Assembly (NCBI GenBank): GCA_013044295.1
Contig: JABEUU010000129.1
Location: 1-43,536, forward strand
Direction of reading: 5' to 3'
Source of the DNA: Candidatus Dormiibacterota bacterium
GTDB taxonomy: Bacteria; Chloroflexota; Dormibacteria; Aeolococcales; Bog-877
Length of the DNA: 43,536 nt
The notes under the pieces are model-generated. The model searched no databases and had not been told where the DNA came from. It saw nothing but the letters and a program-made list of their open reading frames with translations. A program made the translations under genes and the position numbers. This document shows, in pieces, positions 35,052 through 43,536 of the stretch (position 1 is its first letter; each line of letters opens with the position of its first letter).

Positions 35052-35866
35052 CCGGCCGCGCCCACGTCGGCAGCCCGGGCGGCGGTGAAAGCGCGGCTTA
35101 TCCCCACCGCGTAGTGCTCGGCGCCCAGGGTGATGAGGTGGAGGCGCAACCCGGGTCGGTGGCCGATCTCCGTCGCGATCTCAGCGGCCACCGCGACCCC
35201 CTCTCCAGCCGCCATCCGCTGGGCCATGGGCTCCGGTATCGGCAGGGCCGGCAAGGAGGCACGGACGAAGGCCAGGCTCCGAGCGGAGCGGATCACCCCC
35301 AGGCTGGCAAAGATGGCCACGCGCGGGGGGAGCACGTCGCGGGCGTCTTCAAGGAAGGAATCGAAGGCGTCGAGATCGAAGATCATCTGAGTCTGCACGA
35401 AGTCGATCCCGGCCGCCACCTTGCGCGCCAGCAGCCGCAGCTCGCGAGGGCGCTCAGCGAATGGGTTGACCACGGCGCCCCGCAGGAGATCCTGCGGTTG
35501 GGCCCAGGTGGGGATTCGCGCCAGCACATCGACCACGCTGATCCCGGTGTCGACCGTCGCCTGGTTCCGATCCCCGCGCACCACCAGCACCCCGGCCGCG
35601 CCCAGAGCGGCTGCTCCGAGCACCTGCTGCTGGAGTCCCAGCAGGTTGCGGTCGCGACAGGAGAGGTGGACGATCGGCCTCAGGCCGTGGGCCAGGCAGG
35701 CCGGTACGGCCGCCAGGGGCGAGAGCCTGGGCCTGCCCATGTGGTTGTCGGTGAGGCCCACGACCCCCACGGCCTGGGCCAACTGGGCGAGCGCCTGGCG
35801 GACCGGCTCCAGCTGGGCGTGGCGCGGCATGGAAAGCTCGGCGGAACGCTCGGCGGCAGGAAACAC
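35048..35866 (-). CDS. Methylenetetrahydrofolate reductase-like protein
   Basis: FPAAERSAELSMPRHAQLEPVRQALAQLAQAVGVVGLTDNHMGRPRLSPLAAVPACLAHGLRPIVHLSCRDRNLLGLQQQVLGAAALGAAGVLVVRGDRNQ...GIDFVQTQMIFDLDAFDSFLEDAR. Start uncertain (GTG 35866 or TTG 35893). Confidence 0.85.
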   Translation of the reverse strand: MFPAAERSAELSMPRHAQLEPVRQALAQLAQAVGVVGLTDNHMGRPRLSPLAAVPACLAHGLRPIVHLSCRDRNLLGLQQQVLGAAALGAAGVLVVRGDRNQATVDTGISVVDVLARIPTWAQPQDLLRGAVVNPFAERPRELRLLARKVAAGIDFVQTQMIFDLDAFDSFLEDARDVLPPRVAIFASLGVIRSARSLAFVRASLPALPIPEPMAQRMAAGEGVAVAAEIATEIGHRPGLRLHLITLGAEHYAVGISRAFTAARAADVGAAG

Positions 35867-36011
35867 GATGCCCCCAATATATTGACCTCGCAAGACATGG
35901 AAAAATTCATCCTGATGGCGGATGGCAAGGCGGCTCTGGGCCAGGCAGAATCCAACTTGGCCGAGGTGCCTCCTTCGGATTCTCCGTCCCATCCGATTCG
36001 AACTCATCGCG

Positions 36012-36776
36012 TTGGCTGACTCCGCACCCGCAGCCTCCCCCGCGGGTGCCCCGGGCGCCGTGGCGCCCAGTGACGGGGTCCCAGTCCTGGAGGTTAGGCA
36101 CCTCGGCCGCTCGCTCTCACTGGGAGAGCAGTCGCTGGAGATCCTGCGTGACATCACCTTCGCCATTCCCAAGGGCGAGTTCGTGACCCTGATGGGCCCA
36201 TCTGGCAGCGGCAAGAGCACCCTGCTGGGCTGCATCACCGGGCTGGACACTCCCAGCAGCGGCCAGGTCTTCCTCAACGGGACCGACATATCCTCGATGC
36301 GCGAGTCGCAGCTGGCCGGCATCCGCAACCGCACCGTGGGCATGGTCTTCCAGGCATTCAACCTGATCCCGACCCTCACCGCCCGGGAGAACGTCGAGGT
36401 GCCTCTCTACGCGGGTAGCTGGAAGGGGTCCCCGACCGCCAGGTCGGAAGAGTTGCTGGGGCTGGTTGGCCTCTCCCACCGCCTGGAACATCGGCCCAAC
36501 CAGCTGTCGGGAGGCGAGCAGCAGCGGGTGGCGATCGCCCGTGCCCTGGCCACCCAGCCCCCTTTGGTGGTCGCCGACGAACCGACTGGCAATCTGGCCG
36601 CCGCCCAGGGCAAGGAGCTGCTGGACCTGCTCTGGGACCTCCGTGAGAAGCTGGGAACCACCTTCGTGATCGCGACCCATGACGCCTCGATCACCCCCTA
36701 CGCGACCAGGATGCTGCAGCTGGCCGACGGGCAATTGGTGGGCGACCATCCCGGCCCCCGCGCCGACGTGGCGTGA
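36012..36776 (+). CDS. ABC transporter ATP-binding protein, MacB/LolD type
   Basis: [40 protein letters not shown]...[24 protein letters not shown]...[34 protein letters not shown] start assumed. Confidence 0.94.
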   Translation: MADSAPAASPAGAPGAVAPSDGVPVLEVRHLGRSLSLGEQSLEILRDITFAIPKGEFVTLMGPSGSGKSTLLGCITGLDTPSSGQVFLNGTDISSMRESQLAGIRNRTVGMVFQAFNLIPTLTARENVEVPLYAGSWKGSPTARSEELLGLVGLSHRLEHRPNQLSGGEQQRVAIARALATQPPLVVADEPTGNLAAAQGKELLDLLWDLREKLGTTFVIATHDASITPYATRMLQLADGQLVGDHPGPRADVA

Positions 36777-39514
36777 AAGCCGGGCTCTACCTCCGCTACA
36801 CCACCCGCTCCCTCCGCCGCGGTGGGCGCAGAACCGTCCTGGCCGCCTTCTGTGTCGGGGTCGGGGTGATGGCGATCGTGGGGCTACAGCTGGCGGCCGC
36901 CATGGTCACCGCATCCCTCACCTCCAACGTGCGCCAGGCCAATGGGGGTGACGTCTCCGTGGTGTCGGTGGCGGTCCCCCTGCCCTCCGCTGAGCTGGGC
37001 ACCTTCGCCAAGCTCAAGGCGGAAGGCAGAATCACCAACTTCACGGCGGTGCGTGAGGACCAGTCCACCCTGATCGGGGGCAGCGGCCAGGGCGTCTCCG
37101 CCGTGATCAACGCGGTCGACCCCCGGAGCTTTCCCCTGGTCGGGAGCCTGCCGCTGCGCCCTGGGGCGCTGGGCGACTTCCACCAGCTGATGGAGAGGCC
37201 CAACACCATGGTCCTGTCAGGTGGCGTCGCCAGCCTCCTCAGGGCAAGGGTGGGCAGCCGGGTCCGCGTCAACGTGGCCGCCGCCAAACACAGGATCCTC
37301 TGGACCGTCGGGGGCATTCTCCAGGGTAGCCCCCCGGCCGGCCTCAGCCAGGACGTCCTGGTGTCCAGCCTGACCCTGGACCAGGCGCTGACCTCCTCCG
37401 CCCCCAACGAGTACGGTGCCATCTACGTCACCACCCGCAGCTCCAAAGCCGCCGGCCAGGTGGCGGGTCGGCTCCGCAGCCAATTCCCGCTGGCGACGGT
37501 TTCGACGGTTCAGCAGGCGCTCAACTCCAACCAGAAGGCCAGCCAACAGCTGACCCAGTTCCTGTCGGTGGCGGGGCTGGCCGCGCTTCTGATCGGGGGG
37601 ATCGGAATCATCAACACCATGCAGGTCAGCATGGCCCGCCGGCGGCTCGAGATCGCCATGCTCAAGACCACCGGATACCGGCGCCGAGACCTCTACCTGC
37701 TCTTCGGCCTGGAGGCCGCTCTGCTGGGCCTGGGGGGTGGGGTGGCGGGAGCCCTGGTGGGAATTGGGCTCTCGGACGGGATCCGAGTCCTGCTTCAGAA
37801 CGTGGCGGCGATCGACATCAACTTCGTCCTCAACTGGGAGGTGGTCCTGGCCGGGGTCGGCATCGGCGTCGCCACCACCTGCATCTTCGCGATCCTGCCG
37901 ATCGTGCGCCTGAGCCGGGTGCGTCCCGCGGCCGTGCTCCGCGACGACCCCGGCCCTCCCTCCGCGGCCTCGATCGGGACCAACTTGCTGCTGCTCGCGC
38001 TGGTCGGAGTCCTGTTCTGGCTGCTGGCTTCCGCGATCCTCAGCTCTGCGGTACTGGCCTTGGAGCTGGTGGTGGGGAGCGCCATCGCCCTGGCCCTGCT
38101 GACAATGCTGTTCAGCCTCGCGCTCTGGCTGGTCGGCCACCTGCCGGTGCCGGAGCGTTTCACCGCCAGCCACCTGCTCCTGGTGACCGGGGGCCTGGTG
38201 ATCGCCATCGCCATAACCACGGTCGCCAGCCTTCGAGCGGTGGGCGCGCTGATGATCGCGATCGCCCTGCTCGGCTACCTGGTGGTGGTGCTGCCCCGCC
38301 CGATCCAGTCCACGATCCGGCTCGCCCTGCGCAATGCATCCCGGCAGCGCACCCGGACCGCCGGGACGGCGGTGGCCCTGTTCGTCGGGGTCTTCGCGGT
38401 GGGCCTGATACTGATCTTGGGAACTGACATCCGCGCCGACCTGGATAGCATCATCACCCAGGCCACAACCTACAACGTGATCGCGGTCGCGCCTGGCCAG
38501 AGCCAGCAGCAGTTGCTCCGGGCCGCGCAGCGCCTGCATCCCAGCGGCGAGCTCTCAACCGAGGCCGCCGTGACCCTGCCCGTCAGCATCAACGGCAAAC
38601 CCTTGGCCGCGGCTCTGGGCTCGAGATCGGGAAGCTCCTCCGCCCGGGACGCGGTCTTTCTGTTCAGCGGGATTCAGGGTTTCCCGGTCCAGAACGGGGT
38701 GTTCCCCGGGGTGCGCATCACCTCCGGGCGACAGCTGACAGCGATCGACCAGCGCCGCAACGGCGTGCTGGTGAGCGCCTCCCTCCGCCAGAGTCCGTAC
38801 CACCTGGCCGTGGGCGCCAGGATCGTCGTGACCAATCCGCTCGCCAGCCACCCCGTCCCGGTCGACCTGACGGTGGTGGGCTTCTACAGCCCAGCCAGTT
38901 CCAACTCCAAGAAGGGGATCTCTATAAGCACCACGGTGGCGCCCATCCTGGCCACCGACGCCACCACCCGGTTGGTGGGTGGCGCCAACGTGGAGCAGGT
39001 GCTGGAGCTGAAGTTCCCACCCAACCGGGCCGACGCTGCCGCCGCCAAGCTGCGGGCGGCCGACCAGGGGGCCCAGGTGGTGAGCCTGGCCGACTTCACC
39101 CTGATCATCGACCAGTTCCTCAACAACGCCATCCTCTTCCTCACCGCCATCGCCTCCCTGGCCCTGCTGGCGGGGATCGTGATCATCGCCAACTCGGTGG
39201 CCCTGGCGCTGCTCGAGCGCAGGCGCGAGATAGGTATCGAGAAGGCGGTGGGCCTTGGCAGCCGGGCCGTCCTGGGCCAGGTCCTGATCGAGACCGCGAC
39301 CGTGGCCTGGCTGGGAGCTACCGGGGGAATGCTGGCGATCGCCCTGGTGCTGCTGCCCCTCAGCCACTTGGTGGTGAAGATCAACCTTGGCATACCCACG
39401 CCGCTGGCGCTGGCGATCGTACTTGGCGCCATCCTGATCGCGGTCGGGACGGCCGCTCTGGTGGCCTGGGGACCGGTACGGATCCGGCCGCTTGAGGTGC
39501 TGCGCTACGAGTGA
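36773..39514 (+). CDS. ABC transporter permease, FtsX/MacB/LolC type (913 aa)
   Basis: Overlaps ATPase stop (GTG start); GGIGIINTMQVSMARRRLEIAMLKTTGYRRRDLYLLFGLEAALLGLGGGVAGALVG and second NSVALALLERRREIGIEKAVGLGSRAVLGQVLIETATVAWLGATGG. Confidence 0.94.
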   Translation: MKAGLYLRYTTRSLRRGGRRTVLAAFCVGVGVMAIVGLQLAAAMVTASLTSNVRQANGGDVSVVSVAVPLPSAELGTFAKLKAEGRITNFTAVREDQSTLIGGSGQGVSAVINAVDPRSFPLVGSLPLRPGALGDFHQLMERPNTMVLSGGVASLLRARVGSRVRVNVAAAKHRILWTVGGILQGSPPAGLSQDVLVSSLTLDQALTSSAPNEYGAIYVTTRSSKAAGQVAGRLRSQFPLATVSTVQQALNSNQKASQQLTQFLSVAGLAALLIGGIGIINTMQVSMARRRLEIAMLKTTGYRRRDLYLLFGLEAALLGLGGGVAGALVGIGLSDGIRVLLQNVAAIDINFVLNWEVVLAGVGIGVATTCIFAILPIVRLSRVRPAAVLRDDPGPPSAASIGTNLLLLALVGVLFWLLASAILSSAVLALELVVGSAIALALLTMLFSLALWLVGHLPVPERFTASHLLLVTGGLVIAIAITTVASLRAVGALMIAIALLGYLVVVLPRPIQSTIRLALRNASRQRTRTAGTAVALFVGVFAVGLILILGTDIRADLDSIITQATTYNVIAVAPGQSQQQLLRAAQRLHPSGELSTEAAVTLPVSINGKPLAAALGSRSGSSSARDAVFLFSGIQGFPVQNGVFPGVRITSGRQLTAIDQRRNGVLVSASLRQSPYHLAVGARIVVTNPLASHPVPVDLTVVGFYSPASSNSKKGISISTTVAPILATDATTRLVGGANVEQVLELKFPPNRADAAAAKLRAADQGAQVVSLADFTLIIDQFLNNAILFLTAIASLALLAGIVIIANSVALALLERRREIGIEKAVGLGSRAVLGQVLIETATVAWLGATGGMLAIALVLLPLSHLVVKINLGIPTPLALAIVLGAILIAVGTAALVAWGPVRIRPLEVLRYE

Positions 39515-40003
39515 CTCCTCCTCTCGGGACCGTTCCTGGCGCACCCAGGCGAGACCAACCAGGGCGATCCCCGCTCCCAGGGCAATGTAGATCGGCTGCA
39601 GGGGAGGGTCGTCCGAGTAGCCGATGATCGCGATTTCGACCGCCAGCCAGGCCAGCAGTCCCACCCCGACCAGCAGCGCCAGCAGCGGAGCCGACCAATG
39701 GGCCCACCAGGCTGACGCAGCCGCCAAGAGCGGGTCCACCCCCAGGACTGTGAAGGGGACCAGCCCGGGCACGAAGTAGGTGTCGAACGGTGAACCGCTC
39801 AGCTGTGAGGTGGGCATGGACAGGATCTGGCCCTGAGGGCCGAGCATCAGCTCCATCCCCCCGGCCAACGCGCCTACGGCCAGCAGGACCTCGAGCCGGC
39901 GGCAGCTGTGCCAAGCTTGCTGCGCGCTGGCCCCCGGTGACAGGCTCCCCGTCCTCCGTGCCTGGCTTGCGCCCGTCGGGTCGGTGCACGGCGCGTTGGT
40001 CAG
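39515..40003 (-). CDS. Hypothetical membrane protein, boundaries uncertain (ORF runs antisense into the FtsX gene to 38555)
   Basis: EVLLAVGALAGGMELMLGPQGQILSMPTSQLSGSPFDTYFVPGLVPFTVLGVDPLLAAASAWWAHWSAPLLALLVGVGLLAWLAVEIAIIGYSDDPPLQPIYIALGAGIALVGLAWVRQ looks like several genuine TM helices; TM-like sequence extends upstream of the ATG at 39868. Confidence 0.45.
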
Positions 40004-40049
40004 GGCCCAGGGGCGACCCCTGTTGATGTCGCCAAACCGACTCGCCAGC

Positions 40050-40490
40050 CCGTGCCTCCATGAGCCCTTTCAGACGAGCCCAGACCACCCGCTCCTGATG
40101 GCGGCTCCGGCTGGCAACCCAGGGCGCCACCAGGCTCAAGAGGCCAGGCGGGCGGAGGCCCCAGTCCCAGCGCATCCGAGTCCCGGCGGCGACGGGCTCG
40201 AAAGCGATGCGGCTGCGATTGTCCATCGAGGGCGCGTGGGTGACCTTCGTGAGCCGTCGAGGCCGCTCGCAGTTGGCCACCTCGACCATCAGCTCGGCTC
40301 GTCCGCGAAGGCCAGCCATCTCGACCAGGACGCGCGTACCCACTCCGACGGCGCCCTCGGAGACCTGCACGGAACGAGTCATCTTGGGTTGTATAACGAC
40401 TCGTTTCGTTCGTGGGCGACGAAGTCGAACACTTCGCCGAGGGGCCGGTCGATGACTATCTCTCCTCGGATTCGTGGGATCGCTAGGGCA
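40050..40490 (-). pseudogene. SRPBCC/polyketide-cyclase-like gene split by an apparent 1-nt frameshift
   Basis: Frame 1 ...IRGEIVIDRPLGEVFDFVAHERNESLYNPR* then frame 2 MTRSVQVSEGAVGVGTRVLVEMAGLRGRAELMVEVANCERPRRLTKVTHAPSMDNRSRIAFEPVAAGTRMRWDWGLRP; together they read as one SRPBCC domain. Boundaries approximate. Confidence 0.65.
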
Positions 40491-41323
40491 CTCCGGTCAA
40501 CCGCGCCTCGCCCGGCGAAGGCCGGGGATGGAGTTTGCCCAAACCGCTGGTGGCGCCGCGGCGGCTGCTCGAGGCCCGACCTGCCGCCGGGGCCGGTCGC
40601 GGGCCGTCCCGCAGCGCCCAGCCCGGCGACCGGCTCGGTGACGACCTCGAACTGGACGTCTGACCCGGTCTGGAATTGGACCAGCGGGAAGGTCGCCTGG
40701 GTCAGGCGCGCCCTAGGGGAGAGCGCCGCGGCGTCAGAGGCGATGCCTGAGCCGGGGTCCACCGTCGCCGTCTGGACGCCAGCACGAGTGAGGCGGGCCG
40801 ACCCGCCGGTCCGACTGGCCCAGAGGCCCGCGCTGATGTCCTGACAGGGATTGAAGAGCCCCCCGTGGGGTCGTGCCGTAGGCGCGCGAAGATGCCACCG
40901 AGGCCGCGGGACCAGCGGCTCCGGCAACCCAAACCCGCCACCTGGGGACCGACGCCCCGCACCCCACCTGGCTCACGACGACTCCCTCCGTTCCGTGCCC
41001 TCCGCCGATCACAATCAACCCGGGAGGCCCTCCCCTTACAGGGGGCTCTCCCGCCGATCAGCGTGAGGATTTCACTCGGCACCCCCGCGGTGACCAGGTT
41101 TGATGGCTGCGGCGCGAAGCGCGTGCCAGCCGGGCCCGGGGAGCCCGCGGCCAGCCGCGTCTGAGGGCATCTTCTCGCTGGGTAGATTCACCCGCCCAAA
41201 GGCGCGAGCTTTCCGCCTGCCCCAGCCGCCCGTGGGTCAAAGAGCATGGAGGGCGAGCGCGGTTCCTCGCCCCGGACTCGAGACCCCATCGGGCAAAGCG
41301 CACCCTCTCTGGAGGAGGTGGGA

Positions 41324-42031
41324 ATGGTTACCAATCCAGTCCGAGGCGGTTACCCGGCTTCCCTGAGCGGTGAGCTGGACCAGCGCCTGAGCCGGTGGCT
41401 TTGGCTGGTCAAGTGGCTGCTGGCAATCCCCCACGTTCTCGTCCTGGCCTGCCTCTGGCTGGCGGTGTTCGTGCTGACGGTCGTGGCCGGCTTCGCCATC
41501 CTCTTCACGGGGCGCTACCCGAGGTCGATCTTTGACTTCAATGTCGGGGTGATGCGATGGAGCTGGCGGGTGGCCTACTACGCCTATGGGACCCTCGGCA
41601 CTGACCGCTACCCACCGTTCACACTGAGATCGGATCCCAACTTCCCTGCGGATTTCACTGTCGCTTACCCGAGGCGCCTCTCCCGCGGGCTGGTGCTGGT
41701 CAAGTGGTGGCTGCTGGCACTTCCCCAGTACCTGGTGGTCCTGCTGTTCAGTGGCGGCTTCGATCTTGGTTTCGGAGGCCCCGGCAGGACCATCACCGGC
41801 AGTGGTCTGATCGCCCTGCTGGTGCTGATCGCGGCTGTGATCCTGGCCGTGTCCGGGGCCTACCCTAAGCCTGTGTTCGACCTGGTCATGGGGCTGAACC
41901 GCTGGTGCTTCAGGGTGCTTGCCTACGCCAACTTGATGACCGACCAGTACCCGCCCTTCCGCCTCGACTGCGGCAGCCGTGAGCCCGATCTTGAGCAGAG
42001 AGGCGAGCGCGGCGCGGCGGACCCTGCCTAG
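41324..42031 (+). CDS. DUF4389-like membrane protein (tandem repeats of the domain)
   Basis: LVKWLLAIPHVLVLACLWLAVFVLTVVAGFAILFTGRYPRSIFDFNVGVMRWSWRVAYYAYGTLGTDRYPPF repeated as LVKWWLLALPQYLVVLLF...AYPKPVFDLVMGLNRWCFRVLAYANLMTDQYPPF; SD GGAGGAGG. Confidence 0.87.
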   Translation: MVTNPVRGGYPASLSGELDQRLSRWLWLVKWLLAIPHVLVLACLWLAVFVLTVVAGFAILFTGRYPRSIFDFNVGVMRWSWRVAYYAYGTLGTDRYPPFTLRSDPNFPADFTVAYPRRLSRGLVLVKWWLLALPQYLVVLLFSGGFDLGFGGPGRTITGSGLIALLVLIAAVILAVSGAYPKPVFDLVMGLNRWCFRVLAYANLMTDQYPPFRLDCGSREPDLEQRGERGAADPA

Positions 42032-42671
42032 GTGCACCCCCGCAGCACCCAGGCTGACCAGGTGCGCCATGCTGGCGACGAGACGACCTCCGGGACCGTC
42101 GGTCATGAGCCTGGATCGAGCAGGCGGCCCCCGCCGATTGGGAGCGAGACGGGCGGGATGGTCCACCGCATCGTCAGGAGCGGCGGGCGGTTCGCTCGGT
42201 TGGGCGGAGTCAGTTGATGGGGGCTGGGAAGGAATTCCCGCCACGGCGAGGGGGCGACGCGGATCGCCTTGACCAGGGCGCGGATTGGCGCGGCCGTGGT
42301 GCACCTTCGCAAGGCTTCGGATACGCTCTTCGGCGTAGTCCAAGGCTGGCCGTTCGCCGTGGGCCGGCTACCTCTCCCGCTTCTCGACTTGGCCCACTGG
42401 CGAGAACCGCCAGGGAGCTTCGAGCCGCGCCTGGTCCAGCCCGGTGCCACCAGGCGCGGCGAAAGTCAGGAGCCGTCGTTTCCGCTGTCAAGCCGACGGA
42501 CCACACCCGGGGAGTGGGGGTGGGCCCGCGTGCCGCGGGGGCTGACCACCAGAGCCCAGCCATCCAGCCGGCTCGGGATCGTCCCGGCCGGAGCTGCCTC
42601 CCCAAGGCTGGCGGCGCGATTGGCAGCGGGCGGGGCCAGCTGCCGATCGGGAGCGACTGTCGACGCCCCGG

Positions 42672-43536
42672 GTGACTGCATCCGGCCGCCTGCCCGGACC
42701 AATTGGCAGCACCCTCTGGGCGATGGTGCGGGCCAACCTCTTCACCAGGTTCAACGCCATTCTGGGCGCGCTCTTGGTGGTGATCGCTCTGGTGGGGCCA
42801 CCCCAAGATGCCCTCTTTGTGGTGGTGCCGGCGCTGAACACGGTCATCGGAATCGCTCAGGAGCTACGGGCTAGACGCACCCTGGCCAGGTTGGCAGTGC
42901 TCACCGCCCCCCTGGCCCACGTGTTGCGGGAGGGTGCCGTGATCGACCTGCCGGTCAGCCAGGTGGCCCCCGACTGGGTGCTGGAGCTTCGCCCTGGGGA
43001 CCAGGTTGTGGCCGATGGCACCGTACTCGTGAGCGAGGGTTTGCAGGTGGACGAGTCACTGGTGACGGGCGAGGCCGAACCGGTTGACAAGGCCGTCGGC
43101 GACCAGGTGCTGTCGGGCACCTTCGTGGTGGCTGGGATCGCCACCATGCGGACCACCCAGGTTGGCGAGTTTGCCTATGCCCAGCGCCTGGAGGCGGAGG
43201 CTCGCGTCCCGAAACGGGCCCGCTCTGACCTCCAGGCGGGGACCAACCAGATCCTGCGCGGCGTCAGCTGGGCCATGGTCCCCGCCAGTGCGCTGCTGGT
43301 GAGCTCCCAGATGCTGCGCTCCGGCGAGCCCCTGGAGGCAGCTCTCCGTGGGTTGGTGGCCGGAGTCGGCGCCATGGTGCCGGAGGGCTTGGTGCTCCTC
43401 ACCTCCATCGCCTTGGCGCTGGGCGCTCTCCGGATGGCCCGGAGCCGGGTTCTGGTTCAGACCCTGCCCGCGGTCGAGGTGCTGGCTCGAGTTGATCTCC
43501 TCTGCATCGACAAGACCGGGACCCTCACCGAGCCGA
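42672..43536 (+). CDS. Cation-translocating P-type ATPase (CtpE-like), partial at the 3' window edge
   Basis: WAMVRANLFTRFNAILGALLVVIALVGPPQDALFVVVPALNTVIGIAQELRARRTLARLAVL...VDESLVTGEAEPVDKAVGDQVLSGTFVVAG...MVPEGLVLLTSIALALGALRMARSRVLVQTLPAVEVLARVDLLCIDKTGTLTEP: TGE actuator and DKTGT motifs; GTG start 42672. Confidence 0.9.
   Translation, partial: MTASGRLPGPIGSTLWAMVRANLFTRFNAILGALLVVIALVGPPQDALFVVVPALNTVIGIAQELRARRTLARLAVLTAPLAHVLREGAVIDLPVSQVAPDWVLELRPGDQVVADGTVLVSEGLQVDESLVTGEAEPVDKAVGDQVLSGTFVVAGIATMRTTQVGEFAYAQRLEAEARVPKRARSDLQAGTNQILRGVSWAMVPASALLVSSQMLRSGEPLEAALRGLVAGVGAMVPEGLVLLTSIALALGALRMARSRVLVQTLPAVEVLARVDLLCIDKTGTLTEP

Noticed and set aside
33579-35114. 511-aa plus-strand ORF antisense to the PLP decarboxylase
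   Set aside because: Low-complexity antisense translation; the minus-strand decarboxylase is unambiguous.
37217-38539. 440-aa minus-strand ORF antisense to the FtsX-type permease
   Set aside because: Composition (Q/H/R/D-rich, no domain motifs) is typical of spurious antisense ORFs in high-GC genes.
41237-42343. 368-aa minus-strand ORF antisense to the DUF4389-like gene
   Set aside because: H/Q/P/G-rich antisense artefact; the plus-strand product has clear repeated TM domains.
1-43536. tRNA/rRNA genes, CRISPR arrays, transposases, phage genes, toxin-antitoxin or known defence systems
   Set aside because: None could be recognised by eye on either strand; weak T-loop-like strings (e.g. near 35990) did not extend to a cloverleaf.

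Overview
High-GC bacterial chromosome segment, probably from a monoderm-like, Actinobacteria/Chloroflexota/Dormibacterota-type lineage (the taxonomy is inference). No rRNA, tRNA, CRISPR array or intact mobile element was seen. Main blocks: (i) a partial OmpR-type response regulator and an ECF-like sigma factor next to a Tad/Flp-type secretion-pilus locus (cpaB-like, two MinD/TadZ-like ATPases, cpaF, tadB, tadC, three TadE/G-like genes); (ii) two GNAT acetyltransferases and an RDD protein; (iii) an ECF vitamin transporter (S, fused A-A', T) plus a small lipoprotein preceded by a readable cobalamin riboswitch; (iv) a phosphofructokinase with PPi-type active-site signatures; (v) a membrane-anchored cupredoxin-like protein, an OsmC-like protein, a DUF302 protein and membrane proteins; (vi) a pst phosphate operon in the unusual order B-S-C-A; (vii) fabF/fabH divergent from accD/accA; (viii) GtrA, a PLP decarboxylase coupled to an MTHFR-like gene, and a MacB/LolCDE-type ABC system; (ix) a decaying-looking stretch, a DUF4389-like protein, and a P-type ATPase running off the 3' end. 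The most interesting signal is a 30-bp element with three 8-bp repeats at 11-bp period (cyanobacterial/PhoB-like PHO box) present twice. One copy is upstream of pstB. The other is upstream of an apparent deletion scar joining a lipoprotein signal peptide to the C-terminal part of an ABC ATPase, translationally coupled to a poorly characterised COG4280-like membrane protein. This suggests a Pho-regulated operon whose remaining genes have no established function. All calls are by eye from the sequence and the ORF track; no database searches were run.
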